Under the pieces are notes generated by a model that saw only the letters and a list, made by a program, of their open reading frames with translations, ran no database searches and had not been told where the DNA came from. A stretch of DNA of 64,000 nt from Eubacteriales bacterium (GTDB taxonomy: Bacteria > Bacillota_A > Clostridia > Christensenellales > Aristaeellaceae): contig JARKQG010000135.1 of NCBI GenBank assembly GCA_029974035.1, positions 1 to 64,000 of the forward strand, written 5' to 3'. The first letter of the stretch is position 1; each line of letters opens with the position of its first letter. Made by a program: the position numbers and the translations under genes. Shown here piece by piece: positions 16,178 through 24,306 of this stretch.

Positions 16178-16573
16178 ATGGCGGACGCGAAGAAGAAATT
16201 GCCGATGACGGGTCGGGATATAATCCTCGCGCTGGCGGTGGTTGCCGCGGCGCTGGTTCTTTATTTCATTTTCGGGCGCGCGCATCCCGCCGGCGCTGCG
16301 TATGTGAACGTCTACATCGGAAACGGCGGCGAGCCCTACCGGCACGTGCCGCTCAGTGAGGACGCGACCATACGCATCGATCAGGGCGATGGAAGGATCA
16401 ATGTGGTGGAAATCAAGGATGGCGGCGTTTCGATGGCCTACTCCACCTGCGCCAATCAGGACTGCGTTCACCAGGGCGTCGTCACGGACGAGAGCCGCAA
16501 GCATCGCCCGCTGGGGGACTGGATCGTCTGCCTGCCCAACGGCGTGTCGATTGAGCTGGCGGAGGGTCCATGA
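16178..16573 (+). CDS. NusG domain II-containing membrane-anchored protein
   Basis: The 131-residue protein has one N-terminal membrane segment (about residues 14-33) and an extracytoplasmic domain of the NusG_II type, with the conserved STCANQDCVHQG (two Cys) and WIVCLPNGVSIEL. Such proteins accompany ApbE and Rnf genes in Firmicutes; their biochemical role is not established. The first ATG lacks a ribosome site; a second in-frame ATG at 16205 (MTGRDIIL) is an alternative that keeps the membrane segment. Its end overlaps the Gx transporter start by 4 bases, placing it first in the Rnf-like operon. Confidence 0.82.
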   Translation: MADAKKKLPMTGRDIILALAVVAAALVLYFIFGRAHPAGAAYVNVYIGNGGEPYRHVPLSEDATIRIDQGDGRINVVEIKDGGVSMAYSTCANQDCVHQGVVTDESRKHRPLGDWIVCLPNGVSIELAEGP

Positions 16574-17076
16574 GCACCCGAACGCTTTCCAGAATGGCGC
16601 TTCTGTCGTCCGCCATGCTGGTGCTCTCCTACATCGAGCGGCAGATTCCCGCGGTTTCGGCAATTCCCGGCATCCGGCTGGGGTTGGCCAATACGGTATT
16701 GCTCTACGCGATCTATCTGATGCGCCCCAAGGCCGCGTGGGCGCTGATGGTCGTCAAGGTGGGCATCGCGGGGCTGGTGTACATGAACGGCATGGCCATG
16801 GCCTTCAGCCTCGGCGGCGGCGCGCTGAGCCTCGCCGTGATGTACCTGGCAAGGCGCGTGAAGGGCATTTCCATCGTCGGCGTATCCATCCTGGGCGCGG
16901 TGTTTCACATCGCGGGGCAGTTGGGTACGGCCGCGCTGATCGTCCACGTCCGGGCGGACGCGCTGATGGCCGTGCTGCCGCTGTATATGGCGCTTTCCGC
17001 CGCCACGGGTTTGATTACCGGAATTGCGGCAAAATACGTAAACGCTGCGCTTGAGAAATCGGGGTGGACCAAATGA
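16570..17076 (+). CDS. Gx transporter family membrane protein
   Basis: The 168-residue hydrophobic protein shows about five membrane segments and the conserved start SYIERQIPAVSAIPGIRLGLAN typical of the Gx transporter family (also labelled heptaprenyl diphosphate synthase component I). The fold resembles ECF-transporter S components. The family sits next to ApbE and FMN-binding genes in many Firmicutes, so transport of a flavin or a related precursor is a reasonable inference, not an established function. GGAGG precedes the ATG; the stop overlaps the apbE ATG. Confidence 0.82.
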   Translation: MSTRTLSRMALLSSAMLVLSYIERQIPAVSAIPGIRLGLANTVLLYAIYLMRPKAAWALMVVKVGIAGLVYMNGMAMAFSLGGGALSLAVMYLARRVKGISIVGVSILGAVFHIAGQLGTAALIVHVRADALMAVLPLYMALSAATGLITGIAAKYVNAALEKSGWTK

Positions 17077-18059
17077 TCAAAAAACTGCTGGCGCTTTGCC
17101 TCGCGCTGACGCTGCTCGGCGGCTGTCAGACATCCAGGGCGCTGGAGAAAAAATCGGTGGTCGGGTTTTATTTTGACACGGTGATCACGCTTTCGGCCTA
17201 CGTTGAGGATGACGCGCCCCTCAAAGAGGCGCTGGACGAATGCGCCCGGTACGAGAAGCTGTTTTCAAGGACCGTGGAGGGCAGCGACGTATGGCGCATC
17301 AACGAGGCGGGCGGCCCCATCGCGGTTGCGCCCGAAACGGCGGAGATGCTCCGGGAGGGGCTGAAGATCAGCGAAGCCTCCGGGGGCGCCTTTGATCCGA
17401 CGGTGGAGCCGGAAACGAAGCTGTGGAATTTTTCCGCGGAAACCCCGGCGCTGCCGGACGCGCAGGCGCTGGCGGAAGCCGCGACCCATGTGGACTACCG
17501 CAAGTTGGTCCTGGACGGCGATACCGTGTCGCTGCCCGACGACATGGGGCTGGATCTGGGCGGCATTGCGAAGGGCTATATCGCCGACCGGCTGTCCGAA
17601 TTTCTGCGCGCGCGGGGCGTGTCCAGCGCGCTGATCAACCTGGGCGGCAACGTGCTGACCATTGGCCGCCGTGCCACCGACGACCAGCCTTGGGTGGTGG
17701 GCATCCAGGACCCCGAGGCCGAGGGCGGCGCCAACAAGGTGACCTTCCGCGCCGAGAATCTTTCGGTGGTCACCAGCGGCAACTATCAGCGGTTCTTCAT
17801 TATGAATGGCATCCGTTATCATCACCTGCTGGACCCGGCGACGGGCTGGCCGGTGGAAAACGGTCTGGATTCCGTCACCATCCTTTCGGAGAGCTCCGCG
17901 GTGGGCGACGCCCTGTCCACCGCCTGCTATGTGCTGGGGCTCGACAAGGGGATGGAGCTGGTCAAACAGTATGACGGGGTTGACGCGGTTTTCATCGGCA
18001 CCGACGGTTCGGTGACCATGACGGATGGCGCAAAGGCGCTCGTCGCTGACGAGCCCTAA
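17073..18059 (+). CDS. apbE: FAD:protein FMN transferase (lipoprotein)
   Basis: The 328-residue protein begins with a lipoprotein signal (hydrophobic run, then LGGC). It has the ApbE features FDTVITLSAY, GAFDPTVEP and GLDLGGIAKGYIADRL. Further on are SALINLGGNVL and HHLLDPATGWPVENGLDSVT, the last being a metal-binding region. ApbE attaches FMN from FAD to a threonine in a DxxSGAT-type motif of extracytoplasmic proteins. Two targets are the next genes: RnfG-like Thr193 and RnfD-like Thr152. The ATG at 17073 overlaps the upstream stop (ATGA); a GTG 9 bases earlier is possible. Confidence 0.95.
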   Translation: MIKKLLALCLALTLLGGCQTSRALEKKSVVGFYFDTVITLSAYVEDDAPLKEALDECARYEKLFSRTVEGSDVWRINEAGGPIAVAPETAEMLREGLKISEASGGAFDPTVEPETKLWNFSAETPALPDAQALAEAATHVDYRKLVLDGDTVSLPDDMGLDLGGIAKGYIADRLSEFLRARGVSSALINLGGNVLTIGRRATDDQPWVVGIQDPEAEGGANKVTFRAENLSVVTSGNYQRFFIMNGIRYHHLLDPATGWPVENGLDSVTILSESSAVGDALSTACYVLGLDKGMELVKQYDGVDAVFIGTDGSVTMTDGAKALVADEP

Positions 18060-18076
18060 ACTCGAGGAGGCGTAAC

Positions 18077-18736
18077 ATGGAAAAGCAAATGCCGGTATGG
18101 GCGTCGGTTCTGGTGATCGCGGTGGTGTCGGCCCTGCTGCTCGTATCCACCCACCTGGTGACTCAGGTCTACGCGCTGCCCGAAGGCACCGTCGGCAAGG
18201 ACAGCCCCCAGGGCGCGGCGATGGCCGCGGCCGAGCAGTTTGTGCCCGTGGAGCTCGCCGCGGACACCGGCCTTGACAGCTGCTATGAGGGTCGGGCCGA
18301 CGGCCAGACCGTGGGGTACGTTGCCCAGGCCACCGTCAAGGGCTACGGCGGTCCGGTTGAGCTGGTGGTAGGCATGGATATGAACGGCGCGCTGACCGGC
18401 ATCAGCGTGGGCGGTGAGCAGTTTAACGAAACACCGGGTCTGGGCGCCAAGGCCAAGGATGCCGAATTTACGGATCAGTTTGTCGGCCTTAAGACGCCGG
18501 TCGGCCTGGGGCAGGGCGGCGCAGCCGACGATTCGGCGGATGCAGCCTCCAGCGCCACGGCGGACGCGTCCTCCAGCGCGACGACGGAGACCCCGGCGGC
18601 CGCGACCCCGGCCGCGGAGGCCGCCTCCACCGTCGATGCGATCAGCGGGGCGACGATTACCTCCACCGCGGTGGTGAACGGCGTCAACCAGTGCGCGGAA
18701 TTCATGAATACCCTGCTGGCCAGCAGGAACGGCTAA
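18077..18736 (+). CDS. rnfG: FMN-binding protein, RnfG-like
   Basis: The 219-residue protein has one N-terminal membrane segment (about residues 9-30) and an FMN_bind domain with GYVAQATVKGYGGPVELVVGMD and FNETPGLGAKA. The flavinylation motif is DAISGAT, with Thr193 the expected FMN site. Unusual is an Ala/Ser/Thr-rich insert of about 35 residues (about 149-184) between the domain core and the motif, probably a flexible linker. GGAGG lies 6 bases before the ATG. Unlike the usual C-D-G-E-A-B order, this gene precedes rnfC. Confidence 0.92.
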   Translation: MEKQMPVWASVLVIAVVSALLLVSTHLVTQVYALPEGTVGKDSPQGAAMAAAEQFVPVELAADTGLDSCYEGRADGQTVGYVAQATVKGYGGPVELVVGMDMNGALTGISVGGEQFNETPGLGAKAKDAEFTDQFVGLKTPVGLGQGGAADDSADAASSATADASSSATTETPAAATPAAEAASTVDAISGATITSTAVVNGVNQCAEFMNTLLASRNG

Positions 18737-18763
18737 GGCCAGACGGGAGGCGTGAAATAGATC

Positions 18764-20074
18764 ATGCATAAGAGCAAATTCTGGGGTGGTGTCCATCCGC
18801 TGGGCGGGGAGGGCTCCGGCAAGGGGCCGACGAAAAACCTGTCCACGGAGGCGTTTGCCCCCAAGTCGGTGCGCATCCCGATGAACATGCATCTGGGCGC
18901 GCCGTCCAGCCCCTGCGTCCAAAAGGGCGACCGCGTGCGGATCGGCCAGCTGATTGCGGAAGCGGTGGGCCCGCTGGGCGTCAAGGTGCACGCCAGCGTA
19001 TCCGGCGTTGTGACCGACGTCCGGGCGGCGTCGGGCGGTGAACCCGCCAGCATCGCCATTGAAAACGACTTTGCAAACGAGTGGGTTGAGCTGACACCCC
19101 TTTGCGATGTGGAGACCTGCGAGACCGAGGCCATTTTGCCCGCCATTCAAGCGGCGGGGCTGTGCGGCATGGGCGGCGCGGGCTTTCCCACCCACGTCAA
19201 GATGTGTATTCCCTGCGGCGACCTGTGCGAAATGGTGATTCTGAACGGCGCGGAGTGCGAAACCCACCTGACCAGCGACCATCGCCTGATGGTGGAGCAG
19301 CCCGATCGCGTGGTGGCGGGCCTCGTCGCCGCGATGCGCGCCTTCGGGTCCGGAAAGGGCATTATCGCCATTGAGGACAACAAGCCCGACGCCATTGAGG
19401 CGATCCGCAAAGCCGCGGAGGGCAAGCGCGGCATCACCGTCAAGGCACTGGCCACACGCTACCCGCAGGGCGGTGAGAAGCAGCTGATTCAGGCGGTGGC
19501 GGGCCGGGAAGTCCCGGCCGGCAAGCTGCCCATCGACGCGGGCGTGGTGGTCATCAACGTGGCCTCTTCGGCGGCCATCGCCGATGCGGTGGAAAAGGGA
19601 AGGCCGCTGGTGGACCGCATCATCACCGTAACCGGCCGCGTGAAGCGGCCCGCCAACCTTCGGGTGCCCATCGGCGCGTCCGTGGGCGAGATTCTGGACT
19701 TCTGCGGCGGCGTCGAGGCGGGGGCAAAGGTCGTGCTGGGCGGCGCGATGATGGGCCCCTGCGCCGCCGGGCCGGAGACGCCCATCGGCAAGGGGACCGG
19801 CGGCATCGTGGTCTACCGGCCCGAGGACGTGCCCGATCCCACGCCCTGCATCCGGTGCGGCCGCTGTACCGAGGTGTGCCCCATCGGCCTCGTGCCCTAT
19901 GAAATGGAGGGCTTCATCCTCGCCAAAAGGCTGGGCGACGCGGAGAAAATCGGCGTGATGGACTGCATCCTCTGCGGCTGCTGCTCCTACATCTGTCCGG
20001 CCCGGCGGCACCTGACCCCCGCATTCCGGGATGCCCGCGGGCAGATCCTTGCGGAAAGGAGAAAGCAGAAATGA
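18764..20074 (+). CDS. rnfC: RnfC-like electron transport subunit
   Basis: The 436-residue cytoplasmic-face subunit has the N-terminal RnfC domain (FWGGVHPLGGEG), a biotinyl-like barrel, and the NADH/FMN domain with GMGGAGFPTHVKM, LNGAECETHLTSDHRLM, IEDNK and YPQGGEKQL. Two complete 4Fe-4S motifs lie near the C-terminus (CIRCGRCTEVCP and CILCGCCSYICP). It should exchange electrons with NAD(H). Spacing from the Shine-Dalgarno to the ATG is long (13 bases), suggesting lower or coupled translation. The stop overlaps the rnfD ATG. Confidence 0.95.
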   Translation: MHKSKFWGGVHPLGGEGSGKGPTKNLSTEAFAPKSVRIPMNMHLGAPSSPCVQKGDRVRIGQLIAEAVGPLGVKVHASVSGVVTDVRAASGGEPASIAIENDFANEWVELTPLCDVETCETEAILPAIQAAGLCGMGGAGFPTHVKMCIPCGDLCEMVILNGAECETHLTSDHRLMVEQPDRVVAGLVAAMRAFGSGKGIIAIEDNKPDAIEAIRKAAEGKRGITVKALATRYPQGGEKQLIQAVAGREVPAGKLPIDAGVVVINVASSAAIADAVEKGRPLVDRIITVTGRVKRPANLRVPIGASVGEILDFCGGVEAGAKVVLGGAMMGPCAAGPETPIGKGTGGIVVYRPEDVPDPTPCIRCGRCTEVCPIGLVPYEMEGFILAKRLGDAEKIGVMDCILCGCCSYICPARRHLTPAFRDARGQILAERRKQK

Positions 20075-20979
20075 AATACTTCGTTTCAAACCCGCCGCAC
20101 GTGCTCTCGCCCGTTTCTACCCAGAGGCTGATGCTCAACGTACTGCTCTCCCTGGTGCCCTGCGCGGCGCTGGGCGTGTACAACTTCGGGCTGCCCGCGC
20201 TGTGGGTGCTGCTGGTCTCCGCCGCCGCTGCCGCTGTGGCGGAGGCACTCTGGCAGGCGCTGACGCACAGGCCCGTCCGGGTGGGCGACCTGTCCGCGCT
20301 GGTGACGGGGTTTTTGCTGGGCCTCACGCTCCCGCCCTCCACGCCGCTGTGGATGGCGGCGGTGGGCAGCGCGTTTTCGATCATCGTGGCAAAGCAGTTC
20401 TTTGGCGGCCTGGGCCACAATTTCATGAACCCCGCGCTGGTCGGCCGTGCGATGCTTCTGGTCTCCTGGCCCGCCGCGATGAGCCTTTACGTGGCGCCGG
20501 GCGCGGACGCCGTATCCTCGGCTACGCCGCTGGCCCAGAGCTTCTCTTGGACGGACCTTTTCATGGGCAACATCCCCGGCACCATCGGCGAGGTCAGCAA
20601 GCTGATGATCCTGGCGGGGCTCGTGTGGCTCCTGGTCACCCGCACCATCAGCATCCGGATTCCGCTGTCTATGGTCGCGGGCGCCTGCCTCGCCGCCTGG
20701 GCGGTGGGGGAGAACCCGCTCTCCGCGATGCTCTCGGGCGGGTTGCTGTTTGCCGCGGTGTTCATGGCGACGGATTACGTATCCGGCCCGCGTCCCGGCC
20801 CGGGGCAGTGGGTGTTTGGTCTCGGATGCGGCGTGCTGACGGTTCTGATGCGGCGCTTTGGCACCTATCCCGAGGGCGTGACCTTTGCGATCCTTACGAT
20901 GAATGCGCTGACGCCGCTGATCGACCGGTGGATCCGGCCGCGCATCTACGGCCACAAGAGGAGGGAGCGCCATGCATAG
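20071..20979 (+). CDS. rnfD: RnfD-like membrane subunit (covalent FMN)
   Basis: This 302-residue NqrB/RnfD-family membrane protein has about eight to nine membrane segments. It keeps GGLGHNFMNPALVGRAML. The flavinylation site reads DAVSSAT, where the usual motif is DxxSGAT; the Thr (Thr152) is kept but Gly is replaced by Ser. GIFAT-like GVTFAILTMNALTPLID closes the protein. Overlaps on both sides (ATGA with rnfC, 8 bases with the next gene) point to tight coupling. Confidence 0.93.
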   Translation: MKYFVSNPPHVLSPVSTQRLMLNVLLSLVPCAALGVYNFGLPALWVLLVSAAAAAVAEALWQALTHRPVRVGDLSALVTGFLLGLTLPPSTPLWMAAVGSAFSIIVAKQFFGGLGHNFMNPALVGRAMLLVSWPAAMSLYVAPGADAVSSATPLAQSFSWTDLFMGNIPGTIGEVSKLMILAGLVWLLVTRTISIRIPLSMVAGACLAAWAVGENPLSAMLSGGLLFAAVFMATDYVSGPRPGPGQWVFGLGCGVLTVLMRRFGTYPEGVTFAILTMNALTPLIDRWIRPRIYGHKRRERHA

Positions 20980-21586
20980 GGATTTGGTCGGCGCGCGGCC
21001 GGACGCCGCGTCCCGGAAATTTGGCCTTGCCGAGCTGGCGCTGGCGGCGCTGCCCGCAGTGGCGGTGGCGAATACCGGCATGAACGGGCTCGTTCTCGGC
21101 GGGAGCGTGCTGGTGACGTCGGCGGGCGTCAGTCTATTGTTGTCGGCGGTGTGGAAGCTCATCCGCGAGGAGCACCGCGGGGTCGCGCTCTGGCTCTTTG
21201 CGGCCACCGTGGCTTCGATGGTTCAAATGATCATGACGGTGGCACAGCCCCGCCTTGCCTCGCCGCTGGGGCTCTATCTGACGCTGGTTCCCTTTCTCTG
21301 CGCGCTGATGGCCTACCCCGAGGTGCATGACGGTGGCCGCGGCGCAGGCGGCTCGCTTGGCCGCGCGCTGGCGCGCGGCGCGGCATACCTCGCGGCGCTG
21401 ACGGGGATCGGATGCCTCCGCGAGGTGCTGGGAAGCGGCGCGGTCTTCGGCGTCAGCCTGGGCGATTCGTTCCAGCCGATGCGCATGCTTTCGTCCGCGC
21501 CGGGCGGATTTCTCGTCGCCGGCGTGGTTCTGGCGGTCGTCCGCGCACTGATGCCCAAGCGCGGGAAGGGAGGGGAGGACGCATGA
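20972..21586 (+). CDS. Divergent RnfE-like membrane subunit
   Basis: The 204-residue protein with about six membrane segments belongs to the RnfE/NqrD family by position and by blocks such as MNGLVLG, SMVQMIM, GLYLTLVPFLC and CLREVLGSG. In canonical RnfE/NqrD the motif LGLCPLLAV supplies a [2Fe-2S] ligand; here the aligned residue is Leu27 (LAALPAVAV). The second ligand, in TNCxxxGRAEA, is kept as Cys110 but the surrounding motif is altered to PFLCALMAYPE. The N-terminus is also unusually polar. Family membership is clear; canonical function is doubtful. Confidence 0.82.
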   Translation: MHRDLVGARPDAASRKFGLAELALAALPAVAVANTGMNGLVLGGSVLVTSAGVSLLLSAVWKLIREEHRGVALWLFAATVASMVQMIMTVAQPRLASPLGLYLTLVPFLCALMAYPEVHDGGRGAGGSLGRALARGAAYLAALTGIGCLREVLGSGAVFGVSLGDSFQPMRMLSSAPGGFLVAGVVLAVVRALMPKRGKGGEDA

Positions 21587-22164
21587 TCGATGGGATGAGG
21601 ATTCTGGCGATTTTCTTTGGCGGCGTCCTGACAGACAATTTTGTATTTTCGCGCTTTTTTGCGGAGCGCTCGGCGCTGGGCGAGGACCAGTTCCGGACGT
21701 CCGTTCGGATCGGTGCCTGGGTGGCGTTGATGATCGCCCTCGTCTCCATTGCGACCAGCGCGCTGTACTTCTTCGTGCTGGTGCCGCTGAAGCTGGATTA
21801 TCTGACCACGGCGATGTTCGCGCTGGTGATTCTGGCGGCGTTCCTCCTGTGCAATCGGGCGCTGAAGGCCAAAAACCTGCTGGGCATCGAAGCTCCGACG
21901 GCGCTTGGCGCGCTGATCGCGGTAATCGGCGCGGTGCTGGGCGCGGCGCTCTTCAGCGCGCAGGCGGGGTCCTTTCTGTACGGCGCGCTGACCGGCGTGT
22001 TTGGCGGCGCGGGTTTCCTGCTGGCGGTGGTGCTGCTGGCGGGCGTGCGGGAGCGGACGGCGCTCTCTGATGTGCCGGAGGGCCTCAGGGGCCTGCCCAT
22101 CGGGCTGGTCAGCGCGGCGCTGATCGCGCTGGCGCTTCTCGGTTTTTCCGGATTTGGGCTTTGA
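21583..22164 (+). CDS. Divergent RnfA-like membrane subunit
   Basis: The 193-residue protein with about six membrane segments aligns with RnfA/NqrE along its length (TDNFVFSRF, LVPLKLDYL, GFLLAVVLLAGVRER, GLPIGLVSAALIALALLGFSG). The two cysteines that bind the membrane [2Fe-2S] cluster are missing. The residue aligned with Cys of SRFLGICPFLG is Arg29, and that of TTNCAVLG is Gly116 (AVIGAVLG). The only cysteine is in a different place (Cys90). The ATG overlaps the preceding stop (ATGA) and has GGGAGGGGAGG upstream. No rnfB follows. Confidence 0.85.
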   Translation: MIDGMRILAIFFGGVLTDNFVFSRFFAERSALGEDQFRTSVRIGAWVALMIALVSIATSALYFFVLVPLKLDYLTTAMFALVILAAFLLCNRALKAKNLLGIEAPTALGALIAVIGAVLGAALFSAQAGSFLYGALTGVFGGAGFLLAVVLLAGVRERTALSDVPEGLRGLPIGLVSAALIALALLGFSGFGL

Positions 22165-22205
22165 GGGGCGGCGCGGATCCATCAATTGCGACAAGGAACG
22201 AATGT

Positions 22206-22796
22206 ATGACGCCGAAGGCTTTGAGCGAACAAACAGGAAGCGGCGGGCGCGTCTTTGACGGGCCCGACCGCGGGCCGCAGGGTCGGCAGCCCTCCGTCAT
22301 CGCGCTGGGCATGTTTGACGGCGTGCACATCGGCCATCAGGCGCTTGTGCGCCGTGCGGTGGACATTGCGCGGAGCCGGGGCTGGCGCTCCGTCGTCTAT
22401 ACTTTTGAAAACCATCCGCGCAGCGTGTTTGCCCAAACGCCGGCGCTGATCATGGATGCCGCCACCCGCCGCGCGGCGCTCTATGCGCTGGGCGTGGATC
22501 AGGTGGACATGGTGAAGTTCACGAAGGTGCTGGCGGAGAAATCTCCCCGCGCGTTTTTGCGGATGCTGCTGGACCGGTATTGCGTCCGGGCGGTGGTGGC
22601 GGGGACGGACTTCACATTCGGCTACAAGGGCGCGGGCGACATCCATGCGCTGCGCTCAATGGGCGGGGAGATGGGGTTTGAAGTGTACGAAATGCCCGAC
22701 GTGCTACTGGACGGCGAAAAGGTGTCCTCGACGAGGATTCGAGCGGCGCTTGAGCGCGGCGATGTGGCCCTCGCCGCCCGGATGATCGGCCGATGA
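22206..22796 (+). CDS. FAD synthetase (FMN adenylyltransferase) without riboflavin kinase domain
   Basis: The 196-residue protein corresponds to the N-terminal nucleotidyltransferase half of RibF: ALGMFDGVHIGHQALV (HxGH motif), TFENHPRSVF, GTDFTFGYKGAGD and the STRIR signature. The C-terminal riboflavin kinase domain of about 120 residues is absent, so it should make FAD from FMN and ATP but not FMN from riboflavin. It follows the Rnf-like genes and would supply FAD, the substrate of ApbE. The start at 22206 has AAGGAA upstream; an earlier in-frame ATG at 22161 overlaps the previous stop and is less likely. Confidence 0.85.
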   Translation: MTPKALSEQTGSGGRVFDGPDRGPQGRQPSVIALGMFDGVHIGHQALVRRAVDIARSRGWRSVVYTFENHPRSVFAQTPALIMDAATRRAALYALGVDQVDMVKFTKVLAEKSPRAFLRMLLDRYCVRAVVAGTDFTFGYKGAGDIHALRSMGGEMGFEVYEMPDVLLDGEKVSSTRIRAALERGDVALAARMIGR

Positions 22797-22832
22797 TGCG
22801 TTGGGGGACGAATAAAGCCGTGGAGCGCGCCT

Positions 22833-23780
22833 ATGTACTATGAGCCGTACCGACCCAGAAGACGCCCGAGTTGCCTCGGTCGTCTTTTCCGCATCGCGCT
22901 GCTTCTGGCGATCCTCTGGGCGCTTTTGATGCTGGTCGCGCGCCTGCCGCTTTCGATCGACCTGCCCGGCGGGCTTTCGCTGGACAGACTGTTTTTGGTC
23001 GGCCGCACCGACATTCTGCTCTTGGGCACGGACAACGAAGCGGGGCGGGGCCGCACGGATTCGATCCTGGTCGCTTCCGTCGGCAGCGGCGGCATCAAGC
23101 TGACTTCGATCATGCGGGATACGCTGGTGAACATTGAGGGCTACGGCAAGCACAAAATCAACGCGGCCTATCGCCTGGGGGGCGAGCAACTGGCCATGCG
23201 CACGGTGAACCAGGCTTTCGGCCTGAACGTCACAAAGTACGCGGCCATCGATTTTGAGGGCTTCTCCCATCTCATCGACAGCGTCGGCGGCGTGGCCCTG
23301 AACGTGAGCAAGGCAGAAATGCAGGAGATCAACAAGGGGCTGGACGCCACGTGGAAGCGGCTTGGCGAAGGCCGCCCCATCGATTACCTGAAGCGATACG
23401 GGGAAGATACGCTTCTGACCGGCCCGCAGGCGCTGGCCTACGCGCGCATACGCAAGATTGATTCCGACTATGTGCGCGCCAGCCGGCAGCGCGCCGTGCT
23501 GAGTGCGATGATTGAAAAGCTGCGCGCCACGAAGAACCCGGTGGTCTACGCCCGGCTGATGCAGACGGTGTTTTCCACCGTCAAAACCAACGTCAACGCG
23601 TTTGAGATTGGCCTGGAGGCCGTCAAGGTGCTGACAGGCGGGCTCAGTGTGGAACAGTTCCGGCTGCCCGCGGAGGGGGCCTATACCACCGGCACGGTGG
23701 ACGGTGCATGGGTGATCAAGCCGGACCTTGAAAAGAACCGGAAGTTGCTGAACGCGTTTTTGCAGGATTCGGCATCCTGA
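22833..23780 (+). CDS. LytR-CpsA-Psr (LCP) family protein
   Basis: The 315-residue protein has a short basic cytoplasmic tail, one membrane segment (about residues 20-40) and an extracellular LCP domain. Visible motifs are DILLLGTDNEAGRGRTDSILV, SIMRDTLVNI, KINAAY and the arginine-containing YARIRKIDSDYVRASRQRAVL. LCP enzymes transfer undecaprenyl-linked glycopolymers to peptidoglycan. It stands alone here, and no polymer synthesis genes are adjacent. GGAG precedes the ATG at 22833. Confidence 0.93.
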   Translation: MYYEPYRPRRRPSCLGRLFRIALLLAILWALLMLVARLPLSIDLPGGLSLDRLFLVGRTDILLLGTDNEAGRGRTDSILVASVGSGGIKLTSIMRDTLVNIEGYGKHKINAAYRLGGEQLAMRTVNQAFGLNVTKYAAIDFEGFSHLIDSVGGVALNVSKAEMQEINKGLDATWKRLGEGRPIDYLKRYGEDTLLTGPQALAYARIRKIDSDYVRASRQRAVLSAMIEKLRATKNPVVYARLMQTVFSTVKTNVNAFEIGLEAVKVLTGGLSVEQFRLPAEGAYTTGTVDGAWVIKPDLEKNRKLLNAFLQDSAS

Positions 23781-23807
23781 CGGCCGGCGCGGGTTTCGCG
23801 CCGGCCG
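23781..23807. terminator. Hairpin between convergent genes
   Basis: Arms 23781-23791 and 23797-23807 form a perfect 11-bp GC-only stem with a 5-base loop. It starts directly after the LCP stop and lies 20 bases from the stop of the opposing VOC gene. No T-tract follows on either strand. Confidence 0.55.
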
Positions 23808-23826
23808 CGCGTTCTCTCCTCCGGCG

Positions 23827-24294
23827 TCATTCTCCCCGGACGACCGCCTCGACAAAGGTCACGGGATGCTGAATAAGCGCCGCGGTTTCTTCGACCGTCC
23901 GACCCTCGGCAAGGAAGCGCCGGGCGACGACGGCCATGGGCTCGGCCACCTCGATGATGTGGCCGTCCGGGTCGTAGAGCCGGACGACGCGCTGCTGCCA
24001 GTCGTGCTTTTTCGGCGGGTGCACCCGTCGGATCTCCGGGCGCGCCGCGAGCTTTTCGAGGAAGGCGTCAAAATCCTCCACTTCGAAGTACAGTTCCATA
24101 TTGTGCGCGCGGGGAATCACCGACTCCGGCGGCACGTCGATGAGCCATGCGAAATTCTGCTGAATCGCGAAGCCGCCGCTGAAGGTCACGTTCCAGCCGA
24201 GGTCCATCGCCACTTTCTGATCGAACAGGTCACCGTAGAACGCCTTGGACCGTTCCACATCGGCCACCGCGAGAAGCGCCGCTCTGAATTGCAT
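23827..24294 (-). CDS. VOC (glyoxalase/bleomycin resistance) family protein
   Basis: The 155-residue protein has the paired beta-alpha-beta-beta-beta fold of the VOC family. FRAALLAVADVERSKAFYGDLFDQKVAMDLG is the first module and the second ends VVRLYDPDGHIIEVAEPM, with the metal-ligand-type Glu. NMELYFEVEDFDAFLEKL matches the middle. Substrate is unknown; it resembles small uncharacterised lyases and dioxygenase-like proteins. The C-terminal 30 residues form an extra helical tail. GGAGG lies 5 bases before the ATG. The DNA-repair pair ends just upstream on the same strand. Confidence 0.85.
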   Translation of the reverse strand: MQFRAALLAVADVERSKAFYGDLFDQKVAMDLGWNVTFSGGFAIQQNFAWLIDVPPESVIPRAHNMELYFEVEDFDAFLEKLAARPEIRRVHPPKKHDWQQRVVRLYDPDGHIIEVAEPMAVVARRFLAEGRTVEETAALIQHPVTFVEAVVRGE

Positions 24295-24306
24295 AAGATC
24301 CTCCTT

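Noticed and set aside
18056..20089. 677-residue open frame antisense to the rnfG and rnfC genes
   Set aside because: Shadow of strong coding sequence; Arg/His/Gly-rich with no recognisable fold.
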